Shown here: piece after piece, positions 26,787 to 34,522 of the stretch | How positions within the stretch are numbered: the first letter of the stretch is position 1 | Layout: each line of letters starts with the position of its first letter | Assembly (NCBI GenBank): GCA_022826705.1 | Contig: JAJDUJ010000025.1 | Span: forward strand, 62,001 to 126,000 | Direction: 5' to 3' | Length of the DNA stretch: 64,000 nt | Origin: Acidimicrobiia bacterium | GTDB taxonomy: Bacteria > Actinomycetota > Acidimicrobiia > Acidimicrobiales > Bin134 | Position numbers and translations under genes: made by a program | The notes under the pieces: model-generated | Told to the model about the DNA's origin: nothing | The model's input: only the letters and a program-made list of their open reading frames with translations | Database searches by the model: none

Positions 26787-28679
26787 GTGCGAGCCATAGT
26801 CCGCGAGCGTGCAGTGGCGCTGGAGAGCTGGCGCCCGATGGAGTTCTGGCGCCGCCGCCCTGAGACGGCGCTGGCCCTTGTTGTCGGTGCCATGGCGGTG
26901 GCCGGGCTGGTGCTGCGGCTGGTTGAGCTGGCCGAGCGGCCCCTCCACCACGACGAGAGCATCGATGCCTGGTACTCGTGGAAGTTCCTCAACAACAGCT
27001 ATGAGGGGTACGACCCGGTGTACCACGGGCCGCTGCGGTTCTATCTGACTGCCGGGCTCTTCTGGGTGTTCGGGGAATCGCACACCACCGCCCGCATGGT
27101 GGCGGTTCTGGCCGGGGTGGGGATGATCGTTTTGCCGTGGTTCTTGCGCCGATCGCTCGGCCCGGTGGTGACCCTGGTCGCCTGTGCGGTGCTGGCCTTC
27201 AGCCCCATCGCCCTGTACATGACCCGGCTGGGCCGAGAAGACTCCCTCACCGCGTTCATCACCCTGGCGATGATGGTGGTGATCGTGCGGTTCCTGGATC
27301 GGCCCCGGCTGCTGCTGCCCTCGCTGTTCGGGTTCTTGCTGGCCGCGGGCTTCGCGGTCAAAGAGACCACCTTCATCGTGGTGTTCATCTTCGGCGGCTT
27401 CTTCTTGGCCCTGCTGGCCGAGCAGGCGGCCCGGCAGGCACGAGCCGGAAACCCTGAGCCGCCCCCGAGCAACTTCGCCGGAGACCTCGAGGGGCAGCGC
27501 CGCGGACTCGCCGGGTGGGGGTGGATGCTGCCCGCCGGGCTGGTACCCATGGGCGTCGCCTTCGGGTTCAGCGGCTACTACGACGTGGAGGTGTTCCTCA
27601 CCCTGGGCATCTACGGGGTGCTCATGGTGATGGTTGTGCTCCTGCTGGCCAGCCCCCAGTCGATATGGGAGCTCCCGGTGGTGCGAGCCGTTAGGCGCGT
27701 GCCCGGTTGGGGGTGGGTGCTGGTCGCCGCGGTGTTCCTGTTGTTCTTCGCCCTGTGGTTCACGGAGTTCTTCCGAGAGCCCGATGGGTTCGCCGACGGC
27801 TTCACCGAGGGCATCACCTATTGGCGGGGCGAACAGGACACCAACCGGGGCAGCGAGCCGTGGCACTACTACCTGTACACCATCCCGCTCTACGAGTACT
27901 TGGTGTGCATCCTGGCGGTGGTCGGCACGGTCCACGTGTTCCGCAATCCCTCCTTTGTGGGCAAGTTCATGGTGTGGACCGCGGTGGCCAGCTGGTTCTC
28001 ATACTCCTGGGCCAGCGAGCGGTTTCCCTGGCTGGCGCTTCACATCGTGGTGCCCATGGCCGTTCTGGCCGGCTACGGCGTGGCGGTGCTGTGGCGGGCT
28101 CGGAGGAAGTTGTGGATGCTGCCGGTGTGGGCAGTGGTGGCCGGACTGGTGGCCACCACGCTGTTCTTCGGGTGGAGAACCAACTATGTGAACCAGCGCG
28201 ACCCGCGGGAGCTGTTGACCCAGGTCCACACTACCCACGACTACGTGGACACCGTGCACCGCATCGAAGCGCTCAACGCGTACAGCCGGTCGATTGGCGA
28301 GGGGCCGGTGACGGTGGCGGTGGACACCGCAATCTCAGTGCCCAACCTGTGGTACCTCCGGGATTACGAGGGGCTCCAATGGACCGACAGCGCATCGGCG
28401 CAGCACGCCTCCGCCGATTTCGTGCTCGCCCTGGCCGAGAGCAACATCGCCGCCTCAGCTCCCGATCTGGCCAACCACCGCACCACCCGCATGCCGCTTC
28501 GCGACTGGTGGGCGCCCCAGTTCGAGTCGTACCACGACGGCTGGTTCTCGGGCTGGGCCCAGTGGATGGTGGATCGAGAAGTGTGGAACCCCGCCACGCT
28601 GGGCAGCACCGACTTCGACTTGTCGGTAAGTCCCCGAGCGCTTGATCTTGAAGCCCGGATGGCCGCAGCCGGGCGATAG
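26787..28679 (+). CDS. TIGR03663/Agl23-like polytopic membrane protein
   Basis: 630-residue GT-C-like membrane protein. The first outer loop has RPLHHDESIDAWYSWKF, with the Asp-Glu pair typical of the family, then YDPVYHGPLRFYLTA and TRLGREDSL, all characteristic of TIGR03663 proteins (called flippase-activity-associated Agl23 in haloarchaea). About 11-12 membrane helices precede a soluble C-terminal part of about 130 residues. Start GTG lies 3 nt after the upstream stop. It probably works with the 640-residue protein in glycan assembly on a polyprenyl carrier; uppP at 45606 would recycle that carrier. Confidence 0.75.
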   Translation: MRAIVRERAVALESWRPMEFWRRRPETALALVVGAMAVAGLVLRLVELAERPLHHDESIDAWYSWKFLNNSYEGYDPVYHGPLRFYLTAGLFWVFGESHTTARMVAVLAGVGMIVLPWFLRRSLGPVVTLVACAVLAFSPIALYMTRLGREDSLTAFITLAMMVVIVRFLDRPRLLLPSLFGFLLAAGFAVKETTFIVVFIFGGFFLALLAEQAARQARAGNPEPPPSNFAGDLEGQRRGLAGWGWMLPAGLVPMGVAFGFSGYYDVEVFLTLGIYGVLMVMVVLLLASPQSIWELPVVRAVRRVPGWGWVLVAAVFLLFFALWFTEFFREPDGFADGFTEGITYWRGEQDTNRGSEPWHYYLYTIPLYEYLVCILAVVGTVHVFRNPSFVGKFMVWTAVASWFSYSWASERFPWLALHIVVPMAVLAGYGVAVLWRARRKLWMLPVWAVVAGLVATTLFFGWRTNYVNQRDPRELLTQVHTTHDYVDTVHRIEALNAYSRSIGEGPVTVAVDTAISVPNLWYLRDYEGLQWTDSASAQHASADFVLALAESNIAASAPDLANHRTTRMPLRDWWAPQFESYHDGWFSGWAQWMVDREVWNPATLGSTDFDLSVSPRALDLEARMAAAGR

Positions 28680-28683
28680 GCGG

Positions 28684-29481
28684 CTACGAGACGTAGGCCA
28701 GGGCCAGCACTACCCGCTCGCCCAGATCGCGGTCGCCGGTCAAGGTCACCAGTCCGGCGGCTAACGCGCCGGCGGGGTCGGTGCGTCCGCAGCACAGGGC
28801 GTTGTAGGTGTCAACATCGGTGTGCACGGTTGCGGTGGGGTTGTCGGCCGGTGCTGACGGCTTGGCTCGGCCGTCGGTCACCGCCACGCCCCGGGGGCCG
28901 TCGTCGTCGCCGTCGATGGCGAGCACCACCGTGCTGCCCTCGGGGGCGCCCGCCTTCTTGCCCACCACATAGCCCATGTTGCGGGCGTGCCAGTCGAGGC
29001 AGTGCTGCACCACCGGGCCGCTCAGGTGGCCGGGGATGCCCAGCGCCCGGCGCATGTCCTGCTCGTGGGCCCAGCAGTCGAACACCCGGATGTGCATGAA
29101 CGTGCGGTACGGGGCGTCGCCGATGGGGGTGAAGCCCACCTCGTCCCACTTCTCGGCGGGCATGGTGCGCAGCATCTCCAGGCGGCGGGCGCAGATGTCG
29201 CTCATCTCGGCCAGCACCTCGGCGCCGGGCCGGGACCGGCGGGGGGCGATCTGGCCCTCGTTGAAGGCGGCGATGCCCTCGAGCCCGCCCTCGGTGGCGG
29301 GGGGTTCGGGGGCCTCTCCGGCCAGCATCCGCTCGAGGCCGATGATGTGGCTCACCTGATCGCGCACCGACCAGCCGGGGCACTCGGTGGGCGTGTCCCA
29401 CTGTTCATCGCTCAGGTTGGCGCCGAGCTGGGCGATGGAATCCCACACCGCTTCGAGCAGTTCGACAACTGGATCGCTCAT
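28684..29481 (-). CDS. Mycothiol-dependent maleylpyruvate isomerase-type (DinB-like) protein
   Basis: 265-residue member of the TIGR03084/MDMPI family, a DinB-type four-helix bundle with a C-terminal beta domain. Seen: CPGWSVRDQVSHIIGLE with the first metal His, and FDCWAHEQDMRRAL with the second His-Glu set, the usual metal site. Family members use mycothiol, an actinobacterial thiol, in isomerisation or conjugation reactions; the substrate here is unknown. ATG 29481 is preceded by GGGAGGA about 8-9 nt upstream. Its end is 4 bp from the convergent GT-C gene. Confidence 0.85.
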   Translation of the reverse strand: MSDPVVELLEAVWDSIAQLGANLSDEQWDTPTECPGWSVRDQVSHIIGLERMLAGEAPEPPATEGGLEGIAAFNEGQIAPRRSRPGAEVLAEMSDICARRLEMLRTMPAEKWDEVGFTPIGDAPYRTFMHIRVFDCWAHEQDMRRALGIPGHLSGPVVQHCLDWHARNMGYVVGKKAGAPEGSTVVLAIDGDDDGPRGVAVTDGRAKPSAPADNPTATVHTDVDTYNALCCGRTDPAGALAAGLVTLTGDRDLGERVVLALAYVS

Positions 29482-29515
29482 GCTTGCTTTCCTCCCTGTT
29501 CCAACCTGTCGCCCA

Positions 29516-30232
29516 TCAAGACAATCCGACGGTGAACGACTGGGTATCGGGGTCGAGCATCTCCCGCACCGACGTGGCCACCGGCCCCCGGATCACCCTA
29601 CGGGTGCCGGCGAAGGCCTTGATCGAGAGATTCTCGGCCAATCCGGCGGCTTCGCTCATGGCCGCATGCTCCACTTCGTCTTCGGGCACCACCCAGTCCA
29701 AATAGCCGACATCAACCGCTTCGGCCGGGGAGTAGAGCCGGGCCAACTGCACCGACGAATGGACGTGGCGAGGAGACAGCCGGTCGCGGGCCAGCGTCAC
29801 CACCGAGTTGGGCAGCACCATGCCGATGGCGGTCTCGTTGAGCCCGATCTTGGTGGGCGTGTCGGCGCCGATGCGCACATCGCAGCACATGAGCCAGATG
29901 GCCCCGGCGGCAAAGGCGTGCCCGGTGCAGGCCGCCACCACGGGGATGGGGAACTCGTAGAGCCGTACGAACAAGTCCATGCCCGCCCGGAACAGGTTGC
30001 TGGCCGCTTCGGGACCCGACTGCATCACCTTGAGATCGAATCCGGCGGTGAACTTGCCCGGTCGGCCCATCAGCACCACCGCTTTGGCTTCGCTTTCGGC
30101 CCGGTCGAGCGACTCTTGCAGGGCGGCGATCACCTCGTGGGAAAGCACATTCACTTTGCCGTCGTCCACCCGGACGAGGGCGACATCGCCGGTCAGCTCA
30201 TAGCTGACCGATGGACTGCTTGTGGCTGACAT
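29516..30232 (-). CDS. Enoyl-CoA hydratase/isomerase (crotonase family)
   Basis: 238-residue crotonase-fold protein. The oxyanion-hole segments are GKFTAGFDLK and CTGHAFAAGA. The usual first catalytic Glu region reads NETAIGMVLP, so it may be a hydratase, isomerase or hydrolase; no specific activity is claimed. ATG 30232 has TATTCT 8 nt upstream on the same strand. An ATG at 30271 would lie 6 bp from the divergent ABC gene and add 13 unrelated residues. It is probably part of acyl-CoA breakdown. Confidence 0.82.
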   Translation of the reverse strand: MSATSSPSVSYELTGDVALVRVDDGKVNVLSHEVIAALQESLDRAESEAKAVVLMGRPGKFTAGFDLKVMQSGPEAASNLFRAGMDLFVRLYEFPIPVVAACTGHAFAAGAIWLMCCDVRIGADTPTKIGLNETAIGMVLPNSVVTLARDRLSPRHVHSSVQLARLYSPAEAVDVGYLDWVVPEDEVEHAAMSEAAGLAENLSIKAFAGTRRVIRGPVATSVREMLDPDTQSFTVGLS

Positions 30233-30240
30233 GGGCGATG

Positions 30241-30268
30241 AGAATATCGCAGTAGCCGCTTGTACCAT
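30241..30268. promoter_or_regulatory. Divergent leaderless promoters, crotonase and ABC transporter
   Basis: Minus-strand TATTCT at 30241-30246 is 8 nt before ATG 30232; plus-strand TACCAT at 30263-30268 is 8 nt before GTG 30277. The spacing is identical on both sides, in a 44-bp gap. Confidence 0.5.
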
Positions 30269-30276
30269 CATCGACT

Positions 30277-31218
30277 GTGCCGACAGCCATCTCCGCCCGG
30301 GGGCTGCGCCGAACCTACGGCGAGGTGGTGGCGGTTGACTCGCTCGACCTTGAAGTAGCCGCGGGGGAGATCTACGGATTTCTGGGGCCCAATGGCGCGG
30401 GCAAGTCCACCGCGGTGCGGATGCTGTGTACGTTGGCGTCGATGACCGCGGGAGCGGCCTCGGTGGCGGGCCATGACGTGGCCACCGAGGGCGACAAGGT
30501 GCGCCTCAGCATCGGGGTGGCCCTCCAGGATGCCGCCCTCGACGGCAAGCTCACCGGGCGGGAGACGCTGACCCTGCAAGGCCGCTACTACGGCTTGGAG
30601 AAGGGATCGATCGCCACCCGCATCCGGGAGCTGGCCCCCTTGCTGGAGATGGAGGCCATCGACCGGCGGGTGTCCACCTACTCGGGAGGAATGAAGCGCC
30701 GCTTGGACCTGGCTGCGGCGCTGATGCACAACCCCGAAGTGCTGTTCTTGGACGAGCCCACCACCGGACTCGACCCCATCAGCCGGGCGGTGGTGTGGGA
30801 GCAGATCCGGCGCCTGAACCGTGATCTGGGTATGACCATCTTCCTCACCACCCAGTATCTGGAGGAGGCCGATGCGCTCACCCACCGGGTGGGCATCTTG
30901 GACTACGGCCGCCTGGTGGCCGAGGGCGCGCCCGACGAGCTCAAGCGCACCGTGGGCTCCGACGTGGTGGTGGCCCGGGTAGCGGGCGACCCCGAGGTGG
31001 CGGCGCAGGCCATCGGCGGGGTGCCGGGGATCAGCCACATCGAGATCTACGGCAACGAGGTGAGCGCGGCCACCGGCGACGGCGCCTCGGTGATCAGCCC
31101 GGTGGCCGTGGCGCTGTCGGCGGCCGGGGTGGAGGTGTCCGACTTGTCGATCCATCCCACCACCCTCGACGACGTGTTCTTGGAGCTCACCGGCGCCCGG
31201 ATCGAGGTGGAGGAATGA
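30277..31218 (+). CDS. ABC transporter ATP-binding protein, drug-exporter (DrrA) type
   Basis: 313-residue ABC ATPase. Walker A GPNGAGKST, signature YSGGMKRRLD, Walker B VLFLDEPTTGLDP and the C-terminal extension of about 90 residues typical of DrrA/CcmA-like exporters. It powers the permease encoded next, whose ATG overlaps the stop here as ATGA. The pair should form a homodimer-homodimer exporter of a lipid-like or drug-like compound. The substrate cannot be read from sequence. Confidence 0.88.
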   Translation: MPTAISARGLRRTYGEVVAVDSLDLEVAAGEIYGFLGPNGAGKSTAVRMLCTLASMTAGAASVAGHDVATEGDKVRLSIGVALQDAALDGKLTGRETLTLQGRYYGLEKGSIATRIRELAPLLEMEAIDRRVSTYSGGMKRRLDLAAALMHNPEVLFLDEPTTGLDPISRAVVWEQIRRLNRDLGMTIFLTTQYLEEADALTHRVGILDYGRLVAEGAPDELKRTVGSDVVVARVAGDPEVAAQAIGGVPGISHIEIYGNEVSAATGDGASVISPVAVALSAAGVEVSDLSIHPTTLDDVFLELTGARIEVEE

Positions 31219-32033
31219 GCGAGGCTGTTCTTGCCAGCCCGCCTGCGAGCGAGGTGATCAGAGCCCGGCCGTTGGGGTTCTTCGGCGACATGGCCTCGGT
31301 GTCCAGCCGGGCGCTGCGGCTGTTGCCCCGCGACTTGGAAGCCATCATCCCCGCCATGCTGATCCCGCTGTTCTTCCTGGTGGTCACCATCGGCGCCATC
31401 CAGAACCTGGCTGGCGACATGGTCTCAAACATCGACTACAAGGCCTTCCAGCTGCCGGTGGGCATCATGACCGCGGTAACCGGAATGTCCCGGGCCAACT
31501 CGCTGGTGATTGACATCGCCGACGGCTACTTCGACCGGCTGCTGATGACCCCGGTCAACCGCTACGCCCTGCTGCTGGGGCTGATGGTGGCCGACTTCAC
31601 CCTGTTCGTGGTCATGTCGGTGCCGGTGATCGCGGTGGGCTTCGCCATCGGCGTGAGCTTCGGTGCGACCGGGGTGCTGGGCCTCCTGGTGTTTGTTCTG
31701 TTCGGCGCACTGTGGGGTCTGGCCTTCACCGGCTTTCCTTACGCCATCGCGCTGCGCACCGGGAATCCCGCCGCGGTCAACTCCAGCTTCCTTTTGTTCT
31801 TCCCCTTCATGTTCTTGACCACCGCCTGGGTGAGCCGCGATGTGATGACCGACTGGCTGGCCGCCATTACCTGGTTCAACCCCATGACCTACGCGCTGGA
31901 GGGCATGCGCTCGCTGTTCTCGGGGTGGGACGGCTGGGCGCTGGGCCGGGCGCTGCTGGCCATCGGCGTCATAGGACTCTTGGCCCAGTCACTGGCCTTC
32001 CGGGCGCTGCTGGGCCGCATCCGCCGGGGCTGA
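31215..32033 (+). CDS. ABC-2 type permease
   Basis: 272-residue ABC-2 membrane protein with six predicted helices. Seen: an amphipathic N-terminal segment RALRLLPRDLEAIIPAML before helix 1, FQLPVGIMTAVTGMSRANSLVIDIADG-type loop (key residues GIMTAV and DIADG), and the conserved WFNPMTYALEGMR before the last helix. Partner of the ATPase it overlaps by 4 nt. Confidence 0.88.
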   Translation: MSEAVLASPPASEVIRARPLGFFGDMASVSSRALRLLPRDLEAIIPAMLIPLFFLVVTIGAIQNLAGDMVSNIDYKAFQLPVGIMTAVTGMSRANSLVIDIADGYFDRLLMTPVNRYALLLGLMVADFTLFVVMSVPVIAVGFAIGVSFGATGVLGLLVFVLFGALWGLAFTGFPYAIALRTGNPAAVNSSFLLFFPFMFLTTAWVSRDVMTDWLAAITWFNPMTYALEGMRSLFSGWDGWALGRALLAIGVIGLLAQSLAFRALLGRIRRG

Positions 32034-32085
32034 TTTCTCGCTTGATTCAGCGGCTCAGGCCATGGTGGGCGGGGTGAGGCTCGGG

Positions 32086-32091
32086 TAGGCT
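32086..32091 (+). promoter_or_regulatory. -10 box for nfuA (leaderless)
   Basis: TAGGCT, 7 nt before the GTG at 32099. An earlier in-frame GTG at 32093 lies between box and start, so this box argues for the later one. Confidence 0.5.
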
Positions 32092-32098
32092 GGTGACC

Positions 32099-32722
32099 GT
32101 GAGCGAAACTGTGGAAGCCCAACTGTTCGAGGTCACCGAAGCAGCCATTGAGAAGGTGCTCGAAATCCGGTCGAACGAGGACGACCCCGAAGCCCTCGGC
32201 CTGCGCATCGAGATCACCGGCACCAGCGGCGCTGATTACACCTACGACCTGGCGTTCGAGGAGGTGGCCGACTGCACCGAGGGCCACCGCCACTTCACTT
32301 CCGATGGCCTCACCGTGATGATCCCCGAGGAGTCGGTGGAGAACCTGACCGGCGCCACCCTGGATCTGCCCAACAACCCCATGCAGGGCGGGCTGGTGAT
32401 CCGCAATCCCAACAAGCCCGACCTGTTGGCCGGTGCCGACCTGGAGCTCTCCGGCACAATCCCCGAGCAGCTCCAGCAGCTGCTAGACCAGCACATCAAT
32501 CCCTCGCTGGCCTCCCACGGCGGGTTCGCCAACCTGCTGGGAGTGGAGGGGCACACCGCCTACATCACCATGGGCGGCGGCTGCCAGGGATGCGCCATGA
32601 GTGCGGCCACCTTGCGAGAGGGGATCACGGTGATGATCACTGAGGCAATCCCTGAGATCACCGAAGTGGTGGACGCCACCGATCACGAAGCCGGCGACAA
32701 CCCCTATTTCGCCCGGGCCTGA
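32099..32722 (+). CDS. nfuA: Fe-S carrier protein NfuA-like
   Basis: 207-residue two-domain protein. Residues about 5-105 are an A-type (HesB-like) domain lacking the conserved cysteine triad, which is usual for NfuA. Residues about 120-195 are a NifU C-terminal domain with GGGCQGC, the CxxC that holds a 4Fe-4S cluster for delivery to client enzymes. Possible local clients are the Fe-S nucleases and MoaA in this window. GTG 32099 is chosen from the -10 spacing. Confidence 0.88.
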   Translation: MSETVEAQLFEVTEAAIEKVLEIRSNEDDPEALGLRIEITGTSGADYTYDLAFEEVADCTEGHRHFTSDGLTVMIPEESVENLTGATLDLPNNPMQGGLVIRNPNKPDLLAGADLELSGTIPEQLQQLLDQHINPSLASHGGFANLLGVEGHTAYITMGGGCQGCAMSAATLREGITVMITEAIPEITEVVDATDHEAGDNPYFARA

Positions 32723-32777
32723 GCCCTCCTTCGTCAATCGCCGCAATGGCGGCATAGGTGTTGTCATCGCGGCCTGG

Positions 32778-32783
32778 CAGAAT
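32778..32783 (+). promoter_or_regulatory. Possible -10 box for the amidohydrolase
   Basis: CAGAAT, 6 nt before ATG 32790. The same hexamer and spacing precede moaA. A short hairpin (GCCGC/GCGGC, 32740-32753) lies upstream. Confidence 0.35.
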
Positions 32784-32789
32784 GGCCCC

Positions 32790-34487
32790 ATGTTTGATCT
32801 GCTGATTCGCGGGGGCACTGTTGTCGACGGGACTGGGGCCGTGTCGGCTGTGGCCGATGTGGCCGTTTCGGATGGACGGGTGGCCGCTGTCGAGAGCCGA
32901 ATCGACGCTGATGCCGTTGAGGTGATCGACGCCGCAGGCCGCTATGTGACCCCCGGGTTCGTGGACGTCCACACCCACTACGACGGGCAGGCAACCTGGG
33001 ATCCGATCATGGCCCCCTCGGCGTGGCACGGGGTGACCACGGTGGTGATGGGCAACTGCGGGGTGGGGTTCGCCCCCGCCGACCCCACCCGCCACGACTG
33101 GCTGATCGAGCTGATGGAGGGCGTGGAGGACATCCCCGGCGCAGCCCTCCATGAGGGGATCACCTGGCGGTGGGAGACCTTTCCCGAGTACCTCGACGAA
33201 CTGGAGCGGATGGGCCGCACCATCGACGTGGCCGCCCAAGTGCCCCACGGAGCGGTGCGGGCCTATGTGATGGGCGACCGGGGGGCCACCACCGAGTCGG
33301 CCACCGCCGCGGAGCTGGCCGAGATGGCCCGCATCGTGGGCGAGGGGACGCAGGCCGGCGCGGTGGCGTTCTCCACCAACCGGCTGCCCATGCACACCTC
33401 CCTGTCGGGGGTGCCGGTGCCGGGAACCTTTGCCGACCACGAGGAGCTGGGCGCCATCATGAGCGCGCTCGAAGGCCAGTCTCTGGTGGAGGTCGTGCCG
33501 GCTGGCTCGATGGGCGAGGATCCCGACGCCTCCATCCGCGAGGTGGAACTCTACCGGCGCCTCAGCCTGGAGACTGGTCGGGCCATCACCTTCACCATGG
33601 TCCAAGTACACGTCAATCCCGGCCAATGGCGCGAGCAGATGGACATCGTGGAGCGGGCCAACGCCGAGGGGGCCAAGCTGGTGCCCCAGGTGCAAGGCCG
33701 CCCCGGCGGGCTGCTGGCCGGCTGGGACCAGTTCAACCCGTTTGCCAAGCGGTCTGCCTATCAACCGCTCGACCGGCTGCCGCTAGAGGAGCGGCTCGTC
33801 GAGCTTCGCCGCCCCGAAGTTCGGGCCGCCATATTGGCCGAGGACATCCCGGGCGATCCGGCCATGGGCATCCTGCGCCACTCCCTGCACGCCACATTCC
33901 CGTTCGACGGCGGGCCGGTGTTCGAGCCCGACCCGGCGGAGTCGGTGGCCGCCATGGCCGAGAGTACCGGAGCCGATGTGTTCGGGCTGGTCTACGACCT
34001 GATGTGCGAGCGGGGGATGCTCCAAGTGTTCTTCACCGGCTATCGCCACGGCGATCTAGAGGATCTGCGCGAGATGATGGTGCACCCCATGACCGTGGTC
34101 GGTTTGGCCGACGGCGGGGCCCATTGCAGCGTGATCTCCGACGCCAGCCTGCCCACTTACATGCTCCAGCACTGGGTGCGCGACCGGCAGCGAGGGCCGA
34201 AGCTCTCCATCGCCGAGACGGTGAAGATGCTCACCTCCGAACCAGCTGAGCTATACGGCTTCGACGACCGGGGGGTGTTGGCCACCGGCAAACGGGCCGA
34301 CATCAACGTGATCGACCTCGACGCCATGAGCCTGCATCTGCCCGAGGTAGTGGGCGATCTGCCCACCGGGGCCCGCCGCCTGCTGCAATCGGCCGACGGC
34401 TACGACGCCACCGTCTGCGCCGGCCAGGTGACCTTCCGAAACGGCCAGCCCACCGGCAACCGTCCTGGCACTCTCATCCGCAGCTAG
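32790..34487 (+). CDS. N-acyl-D-amino-acid deacylase-like amidohydrolase
   Basis: 565-residue amidohydrolase-superfamily enzyme of the D-aminoacylase group. Seen: [12 protein letters not shown]-terminal beta-sandwich strand, metal-binding [10 protein letters not shown] (HxH), GNCGVGF with the metal-bridging Cys typical of this group, and LADGGAHC with the catalytic Asp. These enzymes hydrolyse N-acyl-D-amino acids or related amides with zinc. Actual substrate is uncertain, since annotations in this group are rarely tested. It stands alone. Confidence 0.82.
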   Translation: MFDLLIRGGTVVDGTGAVSAVADVAVSDGRVAAVESRIDADAVEVIDAAGRYVTPGFVDVHTHYDGQATWDPIMAPSAWHGVTTVVMGNCGVGFAPADPTRHDWLIELMEGVEDIPGAALHEGITWRWETFPEYLDELERMGRTIDVAAQVPHGAVRAYVMGDRGATTESATAAELAEMARIVGEGTQAGAVAFSTNRLPMHTSLSGVPVPGTFADHEELGAIMSALEGQSLVEVVPAGSMGEDPDASIREVELYRRLSLETGRAITFTMVQVHVNPGQWREQMDIVERANAEGAKLVPQVQGRPGGLLAGWDQFNPFAKRSAYQPLDRLPLEERLVELRRPEVRAAILAEDIPGDPAMGILRHSLHATFPFDGGPVFEPDPAESVAAMAESTGADVFGLVYDLMCERGMLQVFFTGYRHGDLEDLREMMVHPMTVVGLADGGAHCSVISDASLPTYMLQHWVRDRQRGPKLSIAETVKMLTSEPAELYGFDDRGVLATGKRADINVIDLDAMSLHLPEVVGDLPTGARRLLQSADGYDATVCAGQVTFRNGQPTGNRPGTLIRS

Positions 34488-34522
34488 CGGACCGCATCCA
34501 CTGCGCTAGGTCGGGGGATGCC

